Below, piece by piece: positions 1-7,834 of a stretch of DNA of 38,998 nt. Under the pieces are notes generated by a model. It made no database searches, had not been told where the DNA came from, and was given only the letters and a program-made list of their open reading frames with translations. Source of the DNA: a bacterium. Its GTDB lineage: Bacteria; Armatimonadota; Zipacnadia; Zipacnadales; Zipacnadaceae. The DNA lies in assembly GCA_030602615.1 (NCBI GenBank), contig JAUVZM010000020.1, positions 1 to 38,998 on the forward strand. Reading direction: 5' to 3'. Each line of letters starts with the position of its first letter. The stretch's first letter is position 1. A program made the position numbers and the translations under genes.

Positions 1-1047
1 GTAGACGGGATTGAGTTTGACTACATGCGCTATTGCCATATGTTCAACCCGGGCGAGGGCCAGCAGAAGGCTCATTTGCTGACCGATTTCACCCGAAAGA
101 CCCGGCAAATGTTAGATGCGGCCGCCCAGCGGCGCGGGTGCGAGCGGCTTGTATTGGGAGTGCGGGTGCCCCAGACGCTGGCGGAATGTGATTATCTGGG
201 CTTTGATCTGGCGAGTTGGATTAAAGAGGGATTGGTAGATTACGTAGTGCCCTCCGACTACAAATGGACCGACTTCAATACCAAGGTTGAAGAGTTTGTC
301 AAGCTGGCCGAGGGCACCGACTGCAAAATCTACCCGGCGATTCACCCTAGGTTATGCGAGGGCAATAATACGGGGCCTGCAACTTTAGCTAACTACCGGG
401 CTGCCGCACGGAACTTCTACGCCTATGGCGCTGACGGAGTAGAAGCCTATAACTACCAGTACCACTGGGGCAGACACCTGGGAAGAACCACGCCGTGGCC
501 TAGCTACATGTGGCCAGCAGCCTTAGCCTACCTGGGCAAGCTGGCCGATCCGCAGGAGATAGCACAACACGACCGCCACTACCTGTTTTATCCTCTATGG
601 AGGATGGCTGGGGGCGCCGGCCCGGGACAGACGGGCCACCACGATGATAGAATCTTCTTAGATCGGGCTAAGGGCAACCTGCCGGGCAGTCAGCAGTTCC
701 GCGTAGCTGAGGACCTAAGTGATCGCAGGTTGCGGGCCGCTTTGCAGTTCAAGGCGGTGGGCATGACCGAAGACGAGGCACTGGAAATCCAGCTCAACGG
801 TACCGTGGTCCCGGACAACTACACTTTTCGCCAGTTCTACAGCGATGGGCAGAACGAATGGCAGGGCCGCCCGCTGGATGCTTTCTACGAATATAAAATA
901 GACCTGGATTGGAGGATAATGGACCCGCCGCTCATCAATGGTGATAACGAGCTGACGGTTCGCCTTATACCCACAGAAGGGCAAAGCGAAGGCACAGTTA
1001 CCATTGACGAACTGGAAGTCTATGTGTATGTGAGGGAGGCAAGGTAA
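1..1047 (+). CDS. Glycoside-hydrolase-like TIM-barrel protein, C-terminal part (5' end outside window)
   Basis: The frame is open from base 1, so the true start lies upstream of the window. The first residues, VDGIEFDYMR, resemble the barrel-strand signature of GHL10/COG1649-type proteins, in which an acidic residue follows an IDGI or VDGI strand. Further strands are visible around LVLGVRVP, VDYVVPSDY and IYPAIHP, consistent with the second half of a (beta/alpha)8 barrel. From about 225 residues into the visible part, the sequence changes to a beta-rich region typical of a C-terminal jelly-roll domain (LEIQLNGTVV, NELTVRLIP, DELEVYVYV). Substrate and catalytic residues cannot be assigned. Polysaccharide breakdown is an inference from the fold. 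No signal peptide can be judged because the N-terminus is missing. Confidence 0.7.
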   Translation, partial: VDGIEFDYMRYCHMFNPGEGQQKAHLLTDFTRKTRQMLDAAAQRRGCERLVLGVRVPQTLAECDYLGFDLASWIKEGLVDYVVPSDYKWTDFNTKVEEFVKLAEGTDCKIYPAIHPRLCEGNNTGPATLANYRAAARNFYAYGADGVEAYNYQYHWGRHLGRTTPWPSYMWPAALAYLGKLADPQEIAQHDRHYLFYPLWRMAGGAGPGQTGHHDDRIFLDRAKGNLPGSQQFRVAEDLSDRRLRAALQFKAVGMTEDEALEIQLNGTVVPDNYTFRQFYSDGQNEWQGRPLDAFYEYKIDLDWRIMDPPLINGDNELTVRLIPTEGQSEGTVTIDELEVYVYVREAR

Positions 1048-1281
1048 GGCAGGGATAGTCCAGAGGGTTGATGTGACTTTTGCAGCAGTCTCCATAGGGT
1101 ACCATCGGGAGTCGTCGCCCGGAACGCAAACGCCCATCTGCCGTTGTTGGGGCCGGCCTTGTTGGCTATCTTAAGAACCACGAGATTGACACCGGCCCGT
1201 CGGGGCCTGCTCAGGAAATGTTAACGCAACAACAGAGGATATGGGAAATCCCAGTTTACAACAATCTCTCAGAGGTGAAAA

Positions 1282-1833
1282 ATGTGTGAGACAAACAGAA
1301 ACCGGATGCCCAGATTGCCTGAAGGAATCGACATGCGCAGCCTGTGCAAGATGAAGGGGAGCTGGCCAACGCGTGAACTCTCACAGGAGGAATTGCTGGA
1401 CACCTACAAGACGCATTATTCCTTTCGCCACAGGGAGGAATCGTTGCGGATATTGGAGGCCTTTAGAAGACGATATGGAGTCGAGATCTACGACATCGTA
1501 GAAACCCTCTATGTTCAGAGGGGAAGAGAGGCCGGTGAAGCGGAGATGGCGCGCTATGGGAGCCTCTTGAATATGATAGTTGACCTTACCGTGAGGCCTT
1601 ATTGCTACCATCAGTTCCTCACTGTAGAAAACGAGGACAGGCTCGTGCTGAAAGTTCTGAGATGCCCTTTTGCGGATTTGGTGAAGGAAATGGGATTGGA
1701 GGACTTGGGCAGGCACATATGCCTTCCGTCGCACAAGAGTTATGCGAAAGCATGCGGTTACCGTGTGAGTTTCTCCAAGTTCCTTCTCGCGGGCGATGAC
1801 TGCTGTCTGCAGGTTTGGAAGAAAGAGGTATAA
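1282..1833 (+). CDS. L-2-amino-thiazoline-4-carboxylate hydrolase family protein
   Basis: This is a 183-residue soluble protein. The C-terminal half carries the pattern I associate with the ATC-hydrolase family (Pfam PF14196): a CPFADLVKEMG segment, then a conserved-looking middle, then a GDDCCLQVW end with paired cysteines. The founding enzyme opens the thiazoline ring in conversion of DL-ATC to cysteine, but most members are uncharacterised and often sit beside unrelated genes, so the substrate here is unknown. The ATG at 1282 is preceded by AGAGGTG at 1271-1277, a good ribosome binding site. No partner gene for cysteine formation is next to it. One sampled line of this gene is about 47% GC, lower than the housekeeping genes downstream. 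Confidence 0.65.
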   Translation: MCETNRNRMPRLPEGIDMRSLCKMKGSWPTRELSQEELLDTYKTHYSFRHREESLRILEAFRRRYGVEIYDIVETLYVQRGREAGEAEMARYGSLLNMIVDLTVRPYCYHQFLTVENEDRLVLKVLRCPFADLVKEMGLEDLGRHICLPSHKSYAKACGYRVSFSKFLLAGDDCCLQVWKKEV

Positions 1834-1997
1834 TCCGGAATTACCCATATGGTTTGTTGCTAATATGACCTTGCCCCCGAAAACGAGTCCAGGAGAACTG
1901 ATAGTGTTGTGCCGCTTCTATGGCAAACGGACTGGCAGCAGCAACCACGACGGGGAGCGAACTCCGCAGAAACTCCAGAGTATGCAAAACTGTCCAC

Positions 1998-2072
1998 CTC
2001 CACATTTTGTATCTCTAGACGCCTAGTGCGGCACAGCAGACGCTGTAGCATCATCTTCCTCTCTTGGTGGAG
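1998..2072 (+). other. Possible structured RNA segment upstream of a terminator
   Basis: CTCCAC at 1998-2003 can pair with GTGGAG at 2067-2072. The enclosed segment contains a perfect ACAGC-AGAC-GCTGT hairpin at 2033-2046 and a short CTAG/CTAG pairing at about 2015-2026. A strong terminator follows 10 bases later. This could be the end of a small non-coding RNA or a long structured 3' untranslated region of the gene ending at 1833. No promoter was clear between 1834 and 1998, and no RNA family was recognised. Confidence 0.25.
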
Positions 2073-2082
2073 TTTTCCCTCT

Positions 2083-2111
2083 AGCCAGCCCGTCCCCGGG
2101 CTGGCTTTTTT
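2083..2111 (+). terminator. Rho-independent terminator
   Basis: A perfect 10-bp stem (AGCCAGCCCG at 2083-2092, CGGGCTGGCT at 2097-2106) encloses a 4-base TCCC loop and is followed directly by five T residues. It ends transcription arriving from the left and insulates the ffh operon promoter that starts 19 bases further on. Confidence 0.92.
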
Positions 2112-2129
2112 CGTGCCCTCCCCTTCCTG

Positions 2130-2158
2130 TTGACAACAGCCCTGAGATAACATATACT
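2130..2158 (+). promoter_or_regulatory. Consensus sigma-70-type promoter of the ffh operon
   Basis: TTGACA at 2130-2135 and TATACT at 2153-2158 are separated by 17 bp. The -35 box is a perfect consensus match and the -10 box matches at five of six positions. Transcription would start near 2165, leaving a leader of about 115 bases before ffh. Confidence 0.88.
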
Positions 2159-2169
2159 TAACGGTTGTT

Positions 2170-2224
2170 CCGCAGATAACTGCGGTTTAGGGGCCGGAGC
2201 AGCGCCGGTACCGTTACGCCGGCG
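2170..2224 (+). promoter_or_regulatory. Hairpin-rich leader of ffh mRNA
   Basis: Two perfect hairpins lie in the predicted leader: CCGCAG-ATAA-CTGCGG at 2170-2185 and CGCCGG-10 bases-CCGGCG at 2203-2224. Neither is followed by a T tract, so they are not terminators. They may stabilise the 5' end or control translation. No known riboswitch was recognised. Confidence 0.4.
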
Positions 2225-2281
2225 TTGTCGTGTCCTCGTGCGGGTATCAAGTCGGACCGCCTTTGAGGTGTTAGGGCCAAA

Positions 2282-3613
2282 GTGTTTGAAGCGTTGACTG
2301 ACAGATTGCAGACAGCATTTCGCCGGCTCAGCAGTCATGGGAAGCTGAGGCCGCGGGAGGTGCGCGAGGGCCTGCGTGAGGTGCGTCTGGCGCTATTGGA
2401 AGCAGACGTCAACTATCAGGTCGTCAAAGATTTCATAAATGATGTCCAGAATAAGGCGCTCGAGGAAGACATCCTCAGCGGTCTGAATCCCACCGAGCAG
2501 ATTGTCAAGATAGTCCACGAGGAACTGGTGCACCTGCTGGGAGATGAGGCAGTACCGCTGGGCTACGCCGACCAGGCCCCGACGGTGATAATTCTCTGCG
2601 GACTGCAAGGCAGCGGGAAGACTACCACGGCGGGCAAGCTGGCGCGGCGCATCCAGAAAGAAGGGCGCAAGCCGCTGCTGTGTGCCACCGACATCTACCG
2701 GCCGGCAGCCATCGAGCAGCTCCAGCAGGTCGGCGAGCAGGTGGATGTTCCGGTCTTTACTATGGGCGAGAATGATCCCGTGGCGATTGCCCGCGCCGCG
2801 GTCAGTTACGCTAAGTCCAACAATCTGGATCCTGTAATCATTGACACCGCCGGTCGCCTGCATATTGACGAGGAGATGATGGACGAGATCGAGCAGATCG
2901 AGGGCAGTTTTGATGAACCTGAGATGCTGCTGGTCATAGATGCGCTGACCGGCCAGGATGCGGTCAATGTAGCGGAAGAGTTCGGCCGGCGGGTCGAGCT
3001 GGATGGTCTGATCCTCACCAAGCTGGAGGGGGATGCTCGGGGAGGAGCAGCGCTCTCCGCCCGCGCTGTTACCGGTGTGCCGATAAAGTTTGTGGGCCTC
3101 GGCGAGAAGATGGATGCCCTGGATCTGTTTTATCCCGACCGCATGGCCCAGCGCATTCTGGGCATGGGCGATGTACTGACGCTTATTGAGAAGGCGCAGC
3201 AGACGGTTGATCTCGAAGAGGCCCAGCAACTTCAGGAGAAGCTGCTGTCGGCGGACTTTGATCTGGAAGATTTCCGCACTCATCTGAACCGCGTCCGCGG
3301 GATGGGCCCGCTGGATCAGCTAATGAAGATGATACCAGGCGCGGCGGGCCTGCCGGATCTTACCGGTGCGGACATTGACGAAGGCGAGCTGGATATGGTG
3401 GATGCAATTATCAATTCGATGACCAAACGCGAGCGCCGCAATCCTGATATCATGAATGGCAGCCGCAAGCGTCGTATTGCCCATGGCAGCGGCACCACCG
3501 TTCAGGACGTCAATATCGTGCTTAAGCAGTACCGTGAATTGTCGAAGATGATGCAGGCAATGACGCAGGGCAAGAACCTGCAAATTGGCGGGTTGCAACT
3601 GGGCAAGTCTTGA
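2282..3613 (+). CDS. ffh: Signal recognition particle GTPase Ffh
   Basis: Ffh binds signal sequences of nascent membrane and secreted proteins together with SRP RNA and hands the ribosome to FtsY at the membrane. The 443-residue product has the full domain order: N-domain helices (1-95), G-domain with P-loop GLQGSGKTTTAGKL (107-120), DTAGR (188-192) and TKLEGDARGG (246-255), then the methionine-rich M-domain from about 310, including the RNA-binding stretch around NGSRKRRIAHGSG. Length and motifs are normal for the family. Translation starts at a GTG at 2282 with GAGGTG at 2265-2270, giving the usual MFEALTDRL beginning. It is the first gene of the operon that continues with rpsP, 49 bases downstream. 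Confidence 0.98.
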   Translation: MFEALTDRLQTAFRRLSSHGKLRPREVREGLREVRLALLEADVNYQVVKDFINDVQNKALEEDILSGLNPTEQIVKIVHEELVHLLGDEAVPLGYADQAPTVIILCGLQGSGKTTTAGKLARRIQKEGRKPLLCATDIYRPAAIEQLQQVGEQVDVPVFTMGENDPVAIARAAVSYAKSNNLDPVIIDTAGRLHIDEEMMDEIEQIEGSFDEPEMLLVIDALTGQDAVNVAEEFGRRVELDGLILTKLEGDARGGAALSARAVTGVPIKFVGLGEKMDALDLFYPDRMAQRILGMGDVLTLIEKAQQTVDLEEAQQLQEKLLSADFDLEDFRTHLNRVRGMGPLDQLMKMIPGAAGLPDLTGADIDEGELDMVDAIINSMTKRERRNPDIMNGSRKRRIAHGSGTTVQDVNIVLKQYRELSKMMQAMTQGKNLQIGGLQLGKS

Positions 3614-3662
3614 TCTGACTTACTGATTTGAAGGGTATAGCATCTGAAGGGAGCAGTTAAAG

Positions 3663-3935
3663 TTGGCTACCAGAATTAGACTAAAGCGCACTGGATCGCG
3701 TCACCAACCCCATTTTCGCGTCGTCGTGGTGGATCAAAGAAAGAGCAGAGATGGCCGCTCCATTGAGGAGATTGGCTACTATAATCCGCGTACTGACCCC
3801 GCGACGATCGACATTAACGAGGAGCGCGCACTCTACTGGCTGGGAGTAGGAGCGCAACCCAGTGAGACTGTCCGCTCGCTGCTTGAAAAGACTGGCGTTA
3901 TGAAATCATTCCACGAGGCGCAGGCTGCCCAATAG
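3663..3935 (+). CDS. rpsP: 30S ribosomal protein S16
   Basis: This is a small-subunit ribosomal protein that helps assemble the central and 5' domains of 16S rRNA. The 90-residue product shows the family signature throughout: an N-terminal ATRIRLKRTGSRHQPHFRVVV strand pair, then RDGRSIEEIGYYNPRTDP, then WLGVGAQPSETVRSLL. The start is a TTG at 3663, nine bases after GAAGGGAG (3646-3653); no in-frame ATG would keep the conserved N-terminus. The order ffh-rpsP-khpA is the classical one of Gram-positive and related bacteria. Confidence 0.97.
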   Translation: MATRIRLKRTGSRHQPHFRVVVVDQRKSRDGRSIEEIGYYNPRTDPATIDINEERALYWLGVGAQPSETVRSLLEKTGVMKSFHEAQAAQ

Positions 3936-3971
3936 CCTGCCGTTAACAGCGGCGCTGAGAGGTTTATCAGT

Positions 3972-4202
3972 ATGCAACAGCTTGTTGAATATCTCATAGA
4001 AACTATCGTGGACGAGCCGGAGGCAGTGCAGGTAACCCCGGTAGAGCGCGGCGGCATGACCGTCTATCAGATTGAGGTCGCTCAATCAGATTTGGGCCAG
4101 GTCATCGGCCGGCACGGACGGACCGCCGACGCGCTACGCGTCGTAGTCGGTGCTGCTGCCAAAGAGCGCAATGCACGCGCCACCGTAGACATTATTTCTT
4201 AA
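3972..4202 (+). CDS. khpA: KH-domain RNA-binding protein KhpA (YlqC family)
   Basis: This is a 76-residue single KH-domain protein. The RNA-contacting GxxG loop is GRHG in the segment DLGQVIGRHGRTADALR. KhpA proteins usually pair with KhpB (Jag) and bind many transcripts; in Firmicutes they influence cell length and division. The ATG at 3972 follows GAGAGG at 3957-3962. Its position between rpsP and the ylqD-like gene matches the conserved operon, which supports the assignment. No khpB gene is in the window. Confidence 0.94.
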   Translation: MQQLVEYLIETIVDEPEAVQVTPVERGGMTVYQIEVAQSDLGQVIGRHGRTADALRVVVGAAAKERNARATVDIIS

Positions 4203-4262
4203 CACAGAAGCATCTTGCATCCACTGGCGACAAGATGCCTGCCGATAAACGGAGGAGTGATG

Positions 4263-4763
4263 ATGGGCGTAGTTATCAAACGCAATGTAATACTCAGGTC
4301 AATTGTAACCGAGCAGCTCAAAAAGCAACTCAAAGAAGAGCTGCAGCGCAACATTGACGAGATTGACCAGCAAATCCGTCAGATTGATTTCCGGACCCAG
4401 CCCTATATCACTGAACTACAGCGTAGCAACATTCAGCAGGCGATGGCCGTGCGCGGGCAGATTGAGCAGGAAAAGGAGCGCCAGCGCAGTGTCCGCGAAG
4501 CTCTGCTGGGGCGGATGAAGCAGGTCGAGGAGTTGGAACTGGGTGAGGAGGTCATCCGTGGCACCCTGGAGAGTCAGATGGAGGTTGAAGAGGGTGACAA
4601 TCTCGCCGAAGTTCTCGGTGGTCGGGAGATCGTCACCAAAGATGACGTGGTGGTCGAGATCCGCCAGCGCGCCGCCAGCGAAGAAGAGGAGGCTCCCGCG
4701 ATCATCACAACTCAGGCCTCGCGGGCAGGGGACGAAGCCGATCTGATCGTTCCGGGCAGTTAA
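4263..4763 (+). CDS. ylqD: YlqD-family protein
   Basis: The product is about 166 residues. It begins with a short beta-like segment (MGVVIKRNVILRSIVTEQLKK) and then has a long charged helical region rich in E, Q and R, a likely coiled coil (about residues 15-90). A small beta-rich domain (LAEVLGGREIVTKDDVVVEIR) and a disordered tail follow. This layout and the position between khpA and trmD match YlqD of Bacillus, whose function is unknown. ATG codons at 4260 and 4263 both follow GGAGGAG (4251-4257). The second has the better seven-base spacing from GGAGG and was chosen. A longer form from a TTG at 4215 is less likely. In Bacillus the next gene is rimM; here it is trmD. Confidence 0.8.
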   Translation: MGVVIKRNVILRSIVTEQLKKQLKEELQRNIDEIDQQIRQIDFRTQPYITELQRSNIQQAMAVRGQIEQEKERQRSVREALLGRMKQVEELELGEEVIRGTLESQMEVEEGDNLAEVLGGREIVTKDDVVVEIRQRAASEEEEAPAIITTQASRAGDEADLIVPGS

Positions 4764-4826
4764 GAGTTGTGCGGGCTGCCCGGCTGTGGTGAATTGAATG
4801 GTATATCGCGGATCAGACGGTGGGCT

Positions 4827-5570
4827 ATGCACATAGATGTCATCACCATATTTCCCGACTTTTTCAGCTCTGCCCTCGACTGCAGTATGCTGGCTCGCGC
4901 CCGGCAGGCTGAGGCACTGGCCGTGGAAGTGCACGATCTGCGTAACTGGGCCGCAGACAAGCATCATGTAGTTGACGACTACCCTTATGGGGGCGGGGCG
5001 GGGATGGTAATGAAACCAGAGCCGCTGATTTTGGCGGTTGAGGATTTGCTCAGCGAGGCCGGTCCGGACTGTCCGGTGATTCTGCTCACGCCCCAGGGCC
5101 AGCAGTTTGATCAGGCCAAAGCTGAACAGTTGGCCAAGCAAGAGCAATTGATTTTGATCTGTGGACATTATGAGGGTGTTGATGAGCGGGTTCGCCAGAG
5201 CGTAGTTACCGAGGAGCTGTCGATCGGCGACTACATCCTGACGGGCGGGGAGCCTGCTGCACTGGTCGTGATCGAGGCTGTAGCTCGGCTTCTGCCGGGA
5301 GTGTTGGGCAATCCGGCCTCGCTGGAGAGCGAGTCATTTGGCAGTGGACTGCTGGAGTATCCGCACTACACCCGGCCAGCGCAGTGGCGGGGGATGTCGG
5401 TGCCGGAGGTGCTACTCAGCGGTCATCATCAGAAGATTCGCCGCTGGCGGCACAAAGAGGCGCTGCGGCGCACGCGCGAGCGCCGTCCGGAGCTGTTGGA
5501 GCAACTCGAACTTACTGAAGAGGCCAGAGAGTTGCTGGCCGAGTTAGAGGCAGAATGCGACCAAGACTGA
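4827..5570 (+). CDS. trmD: tRNA (guanine-N1)-methyltransferase TrmD
   Basis: TrmD methylates G37 next to the anticodon and so prevents +1 frameshifting; it is a knotted (SPOUT) SAM-dependent enzyme acting as a dimer. The 247-residue product has the family motifs in order: [13 protein letters not shown] at the start, [24 protein letters not shown], then the knot segment [20 protein letters not shown] and RLLPGVLGN. The ATG at 4827 gives the canonical N-terminus; an in-frame upstream start at 4767 would add 20 unrelated residues. The ribosome binding site (GGTGGG at 4819-4824) is close and weak. The gene follows ylqD after 63 bases with no rimM between them. Confidence 0.97.
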   Translation: MHIDVITIFPDFFSSALDCSMLARARQAEALAVEVHDLRNWAADKHHVVDDYPYGGGAGMVMKPEPLILAVEDLLSEAGPDCPVILLTPQGQQFDQAKAEQLAKQEQLILICGHYEGVDERVRQSVVTEELSIGDYILTGGEPAALVVIEAVARLLPGVLGNPASLESESFGSGLLEYPHYTRPAQWRGMSVPEVLLSGHHQKIRRWRHKEALRRTRERRPELLEQLELTEEARELLAELEAECDQD

Positions 5571-5654
5571 ACTGCCTTCTTGGGGCCTATCTGGGGCTTG
5601 GTAATGCCAATGGTGGGTGTTTGGTAGCAAAATAGCAGTTAGGAGAAATAGCCG

Positions 5655-6221
5655 ATGACCGACCTGATAACAAAAGTGGAAAACAAATATATGAAGAAGG
5701 ATATCCCCCCGGTCGAGCCGGGCGACAGCGTGCGGGTGCAGATGCGCATTGCCACGGGGGGCGGCGATGAGCATGCGACCAGGATCCACACCTTCGAAGG
5801 AACTGTCATTGCCTGCAAAGGTGGCGGAATCAACCGCAGCATTACTGTTCGCCGGGTTACTTACGGGATCGGCGTTGAGCGGACATTTCCTCTGCACTCA
5901 CCAGCAGTGGTTGATGTCGAGATTGTCCGACGCGGCCAGGTCAGCCGCGCAAAGCTCTACTACCTTCGTGACCGTCACGAACGTGCCGCTCGCCTTAAGG
6001 AACGCCGGGAGGTAATTGTCAAAGATACCGTCGTTGCGGAGACCGAGGAGGAAGCGACGGCCTCGGAAGGCGACGCAGTCGCCAGTGATCCTGAGGTCGG
6101 TGAAGAGCCGGAGGCGCAGACTGATGAGGAGTCGGAAGCCGACACCGCTGAGGAGAGCCGTGACGAAGATGCCGAATCCTCGGAAGTTTCTGAAGAGTCC
6201 AGCGAAAATACAGACGCTTGA
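5655..6221 (+). CDS. rplS: 50S ribosomal protein L19 with long acidic C-terminal extension
   Basis: L19 sits at the 30S-50S interface. Residues 1-125 are a complete L19: VEPGDSVRVQMRI, TFEGTVIACKGGGINRSITVRRVTYGIGVERTFPLHSP, then RRGQVSRAKLYYLRDR. The family normally ends at about 115-120 residues. Here about 63 more residues follow, of which I count 27 Asp or Glu and only one basic residue, with many Ser, Thr and Ala, so the tail is probably disordered. The frame is continuous and the codons look like the rest of the gene, so this is not an obvious frameshift. The start at 5655 has AGGAG at 5641-5645. Confidence 0.96.
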   Translation: MTDLITKVENKYMKKDIPPVEPGDSVRVQMRIATGGGDEHATRIHTFEGTVIACKGGGINRSITVRRVTYGIGVERTFPLHSPAVVDVEIVRRGQVSRAKLYYLRDRHERAARLKERREVIVKDTVVAETEEEATASEGDAVASDPEVGEEPEAQTDEESEADTAEESRDEDAESSEVSEESSENTDA

Positions 6222-6237
6222 GGTGACTCGCTGACCG

Positions 6238-6873
6238 ATGCAGGACATGCTGGCTTTCGAAAACCCCTGGCATATGCTCGCGCTGCTGGGTGGCATCACG
6301 GCCCTGCGCGCAGGCGTCTCGCGGATGCGCTTTCTGGATCGGACGCGGACCGCGACCCTCGAATATGTTGACTCCGGGCTTGTTGCTGTGCTGCTGGTCT
6401 TTTTCATCCTCCGCCCCTTTGTTGTGCAGGCCTTTTATATTCCCTCAGGTTCTATGGAGCCGACATTGCTGGCCGGCGACCGCATTCTGGTCAACAAATT
6501 CATCTACTATCTCAGGGAACCGCAAGTGGGGGATGTCGTAGTCTTTGAGGCTCCTCCTCAGGCCTCCAGTGAGGACAAGGACTTTATCAAGCGCGTCGTG
6601 GGGCTGCCGGGCGATATCCTCGAACCGCGCGGTGGCAAGCTGTACCGCAACGGCGAGCCAGTGGACGAGCCGTATATCCGAGGACCGGTTCCCAGCTACT
6701 GGTCGGGCCTCCCCCCGCCCTACGAGGTGCCCGAAGGCTACGTGGTGGTATTCGGGGACAATCGCAGCAACTCTAACGACGGCCACCGGTGGGGGCCGCT
6801 GTCCCGAGTCAATCTTATGGGGAAGGCCCTCGTGGTGTTCTGGCCTCCTCACCGTATTGGTCTGGCTCGTTAG
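6238..6873 (+). CDS. lepB: Signal peptidase I
   Basis: This membrane serine protease cleaves signal peptides from exported preproteins on the outer face of the cytoplasmic membrane. The product has 211 residues. A transmembrane segment lies at about 47-66 (SGLVAVLLVFFILRPFVVQA), followed by the catalytic serine in SGSMEPTL (Ser72) and the general-base lysine in KRVVGLPGD (Lys118). The late box GDNRSNSNDGHRWGP is intact. An upstream hydrophobic stretch at about 12-23 may be a further membrane segment. The start ATG at 6238 lies 16 bases after the rplS stop, with GAGGTG at 6220-6225. Its place beside ffh-operon genes links protein export and translation. Confidence 0.97.
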   Translation: MQDMLAFENPWHMLALLGGITALRAGVSRMRFLDRTRTATLEYVDSGLVAVLLVFFILRPFVVQAFYIPSGSMEPTLLAGDRILVNKFIYYLREPQVGDVVVFEAPPQASSEDKDFIKRVVGLPGDILEPRGGKLYRNGEPVDEPYIRGPVPSYWSGLPPPYEVPEGYVVVFGDNRSNSNDGHRWGPLSRVNLMGKALVVFWPPHRIGLAR

Positions 6874-6913
6874 GCTACTGCGCAGAGACGAATGGGGCCT
6901 CGGAGTGTCGGCG

Positions 6914-7600
6914 ATGCGTCTGTTTCCTCGATATACAAGGCAGTGGGTGGAAGCGCCGCGGACAAAATACCGGGGCTTGTCGCGCACTGTCGAGCAGCAG
7001 GCGCAAGCTGCCGGCTACAAGCTGGTGGCTGGGGTAGACGAAGCTGGCCGGGGCGCGCTGGCTGGTCCCGTGGTGGCCGCCGCCATCATATTACCTCCGC
7101 AGCAGCGCGTTGCCCATATCGTAGATTCTAAGCGCCTCAGCCCCGCCCAGCGCGAGTATCTTTTCCACCAACTGCTGTCCGAGAAGATCGGCTGTGCCGT
7201 GGGCATAGTCCCCGCCGACCAGATCGATGCTCTCAATATTCGTCGAGCAGCACTGAAGGCAATGGCGCGAGCCGTCACTGATCTACAACCGCAACCGGAC
7301 TTTGTTCTTATAGACGGCCTCGACGCCCCGGAGTTGGCTGTCCCTCACCGCTGCATAACCGACGGTGACGCCAGTTGCTACTGCATAGCCGCCGCCTCAA
7401 TCATCGCCAAGGTATTCCGCGATCGGCTAATGGAGTATCTGGCCCAGCTTTATCAGCACTACGGCTTCGAGCGTAACCGTGGCTACGGGACCCCTGAGCA
7501 CCTGACGACACTCCGAAAGTACGGGCCTAGCCTGGTGCACCGCCACAGCTTTGCGCCGATCAAAGAGCTAAACCAGATGGAGTTGTTGCCCGATCTGTAG
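6914..7600 (+). CDS. rnhB: Ribonuclease HII
   Basis: RNase HII removes ribonucleotides misincorporated in DNA and RNA in RNA-DNA hybrids, using two metal ions. The 228-residue product carries the acidic catalytic set: Asp42 and Glu43 in GVDEAGRG, the Asp of VLIDG, and the Asp of ASIIAKVFRD. The C-terminal GYGTPEHL motif is also typical. I chose the ATG at 6914, which has GGAG at 6902-6905. The frame is open much further upstream inside lepB, but that part does not resemble the family. It is the last gene of the ffh operon. In many bacteria comM follows soon after; here a glycosyltransferase cassette intervenes. Confidence 0.96.
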   Translation: MRLFPRYTRQWVEAPRTKYRGLSRTVEQQAQAAGYKLVAGVDEAGRGALAGPVVAAAIILPPQQRVAHIVDSKRLSPAQREYLFHQLLSEKIGCAVGIVPADQIDALNIRRAALKAMARAVTDLQPQPDFVLIDGLDAPELAVPHRCITDGDASCYCIAAASIIAKVFRDRLMEYLAQLYQHYGFERNRGYGTPEHLTTLRKYGPSLVHRHSFAPIKELNQMELLPDL

Positions 7601-7834
7601 AACGAGTATGAAGCCAGATGGCTGGTACATGTCGGCGGGGGTGGGTGTTGCTGTTGCATGGATGTCTGGCGCGGCGATCGATCTGGCTGAGGGCTGAGAG
7701 ACAGCGAGAGTGTTTCGGGCCGTAGTGTGGTTACCACGTTAGCGAATATGCTCGTGGAGACAAGAGGAGACTCGTAGTAGAGCCACGAATGAGTTTACCA
7801 GGTTGATCGAGTCGTATCGAGTGGCATATTAGCT

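Larger units (their letters stand above)
1834..2281. other. 448-bp gene-free stretch between the ATC-hydrolase-like gene and ffh
   Basis: No open frame here has a convincing start, ribosome binding site or recognisable product. The stretch holds, in order: an unassigned part (1834-1997), a possible structured RNA region (1998-2072), a Rho-independent terminator (2083-2111), a consensus promoter (2130-2158) and a hairpin-rich leader (about 2165-2281) for ffh. I looked for SRP RNA, tmRNA, RNase P and 6S hallmarks and found none. Confidence 0.7.

Noticed and set aside
715-1137. Minus-strand frame of 140 codons under the end of the first gene
   Set aside because: It is antisense to a gene with clear protein-like features and has no family resemblance or binding site.
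1048-1281. Possible small gene or promoter between the first two genes, with a TTGACA at 1186-1191 and a GGCCC-GTCG-GGGCC hairpin
   Set aside because: No -10 box at a suitable distance, no T tract after the hairpin, and no continuous frame with a start and binding site.
1796-2153. Several overlapping short frames on both strands downstream of the ATC-hydrolase-like gene
   Set aside because: No ribosome binding sites or recognisable motifs, and they run across a clear terminator and promoter.
6545-6913. Long upstream extension of the rnhB frame inside lepB
   Set aside because: It is an out-of-frame reading of lepB; the RNase HII homology starts after 6914, where a binding site is present.
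7750-7785. Partial inverted repeat TCGTGG/CCACGA and GTGGTTACCAC ahead of the first GT87 gene
   Set aside because: Arms are short and there is no T tract or promoter context; this could easily be chance.
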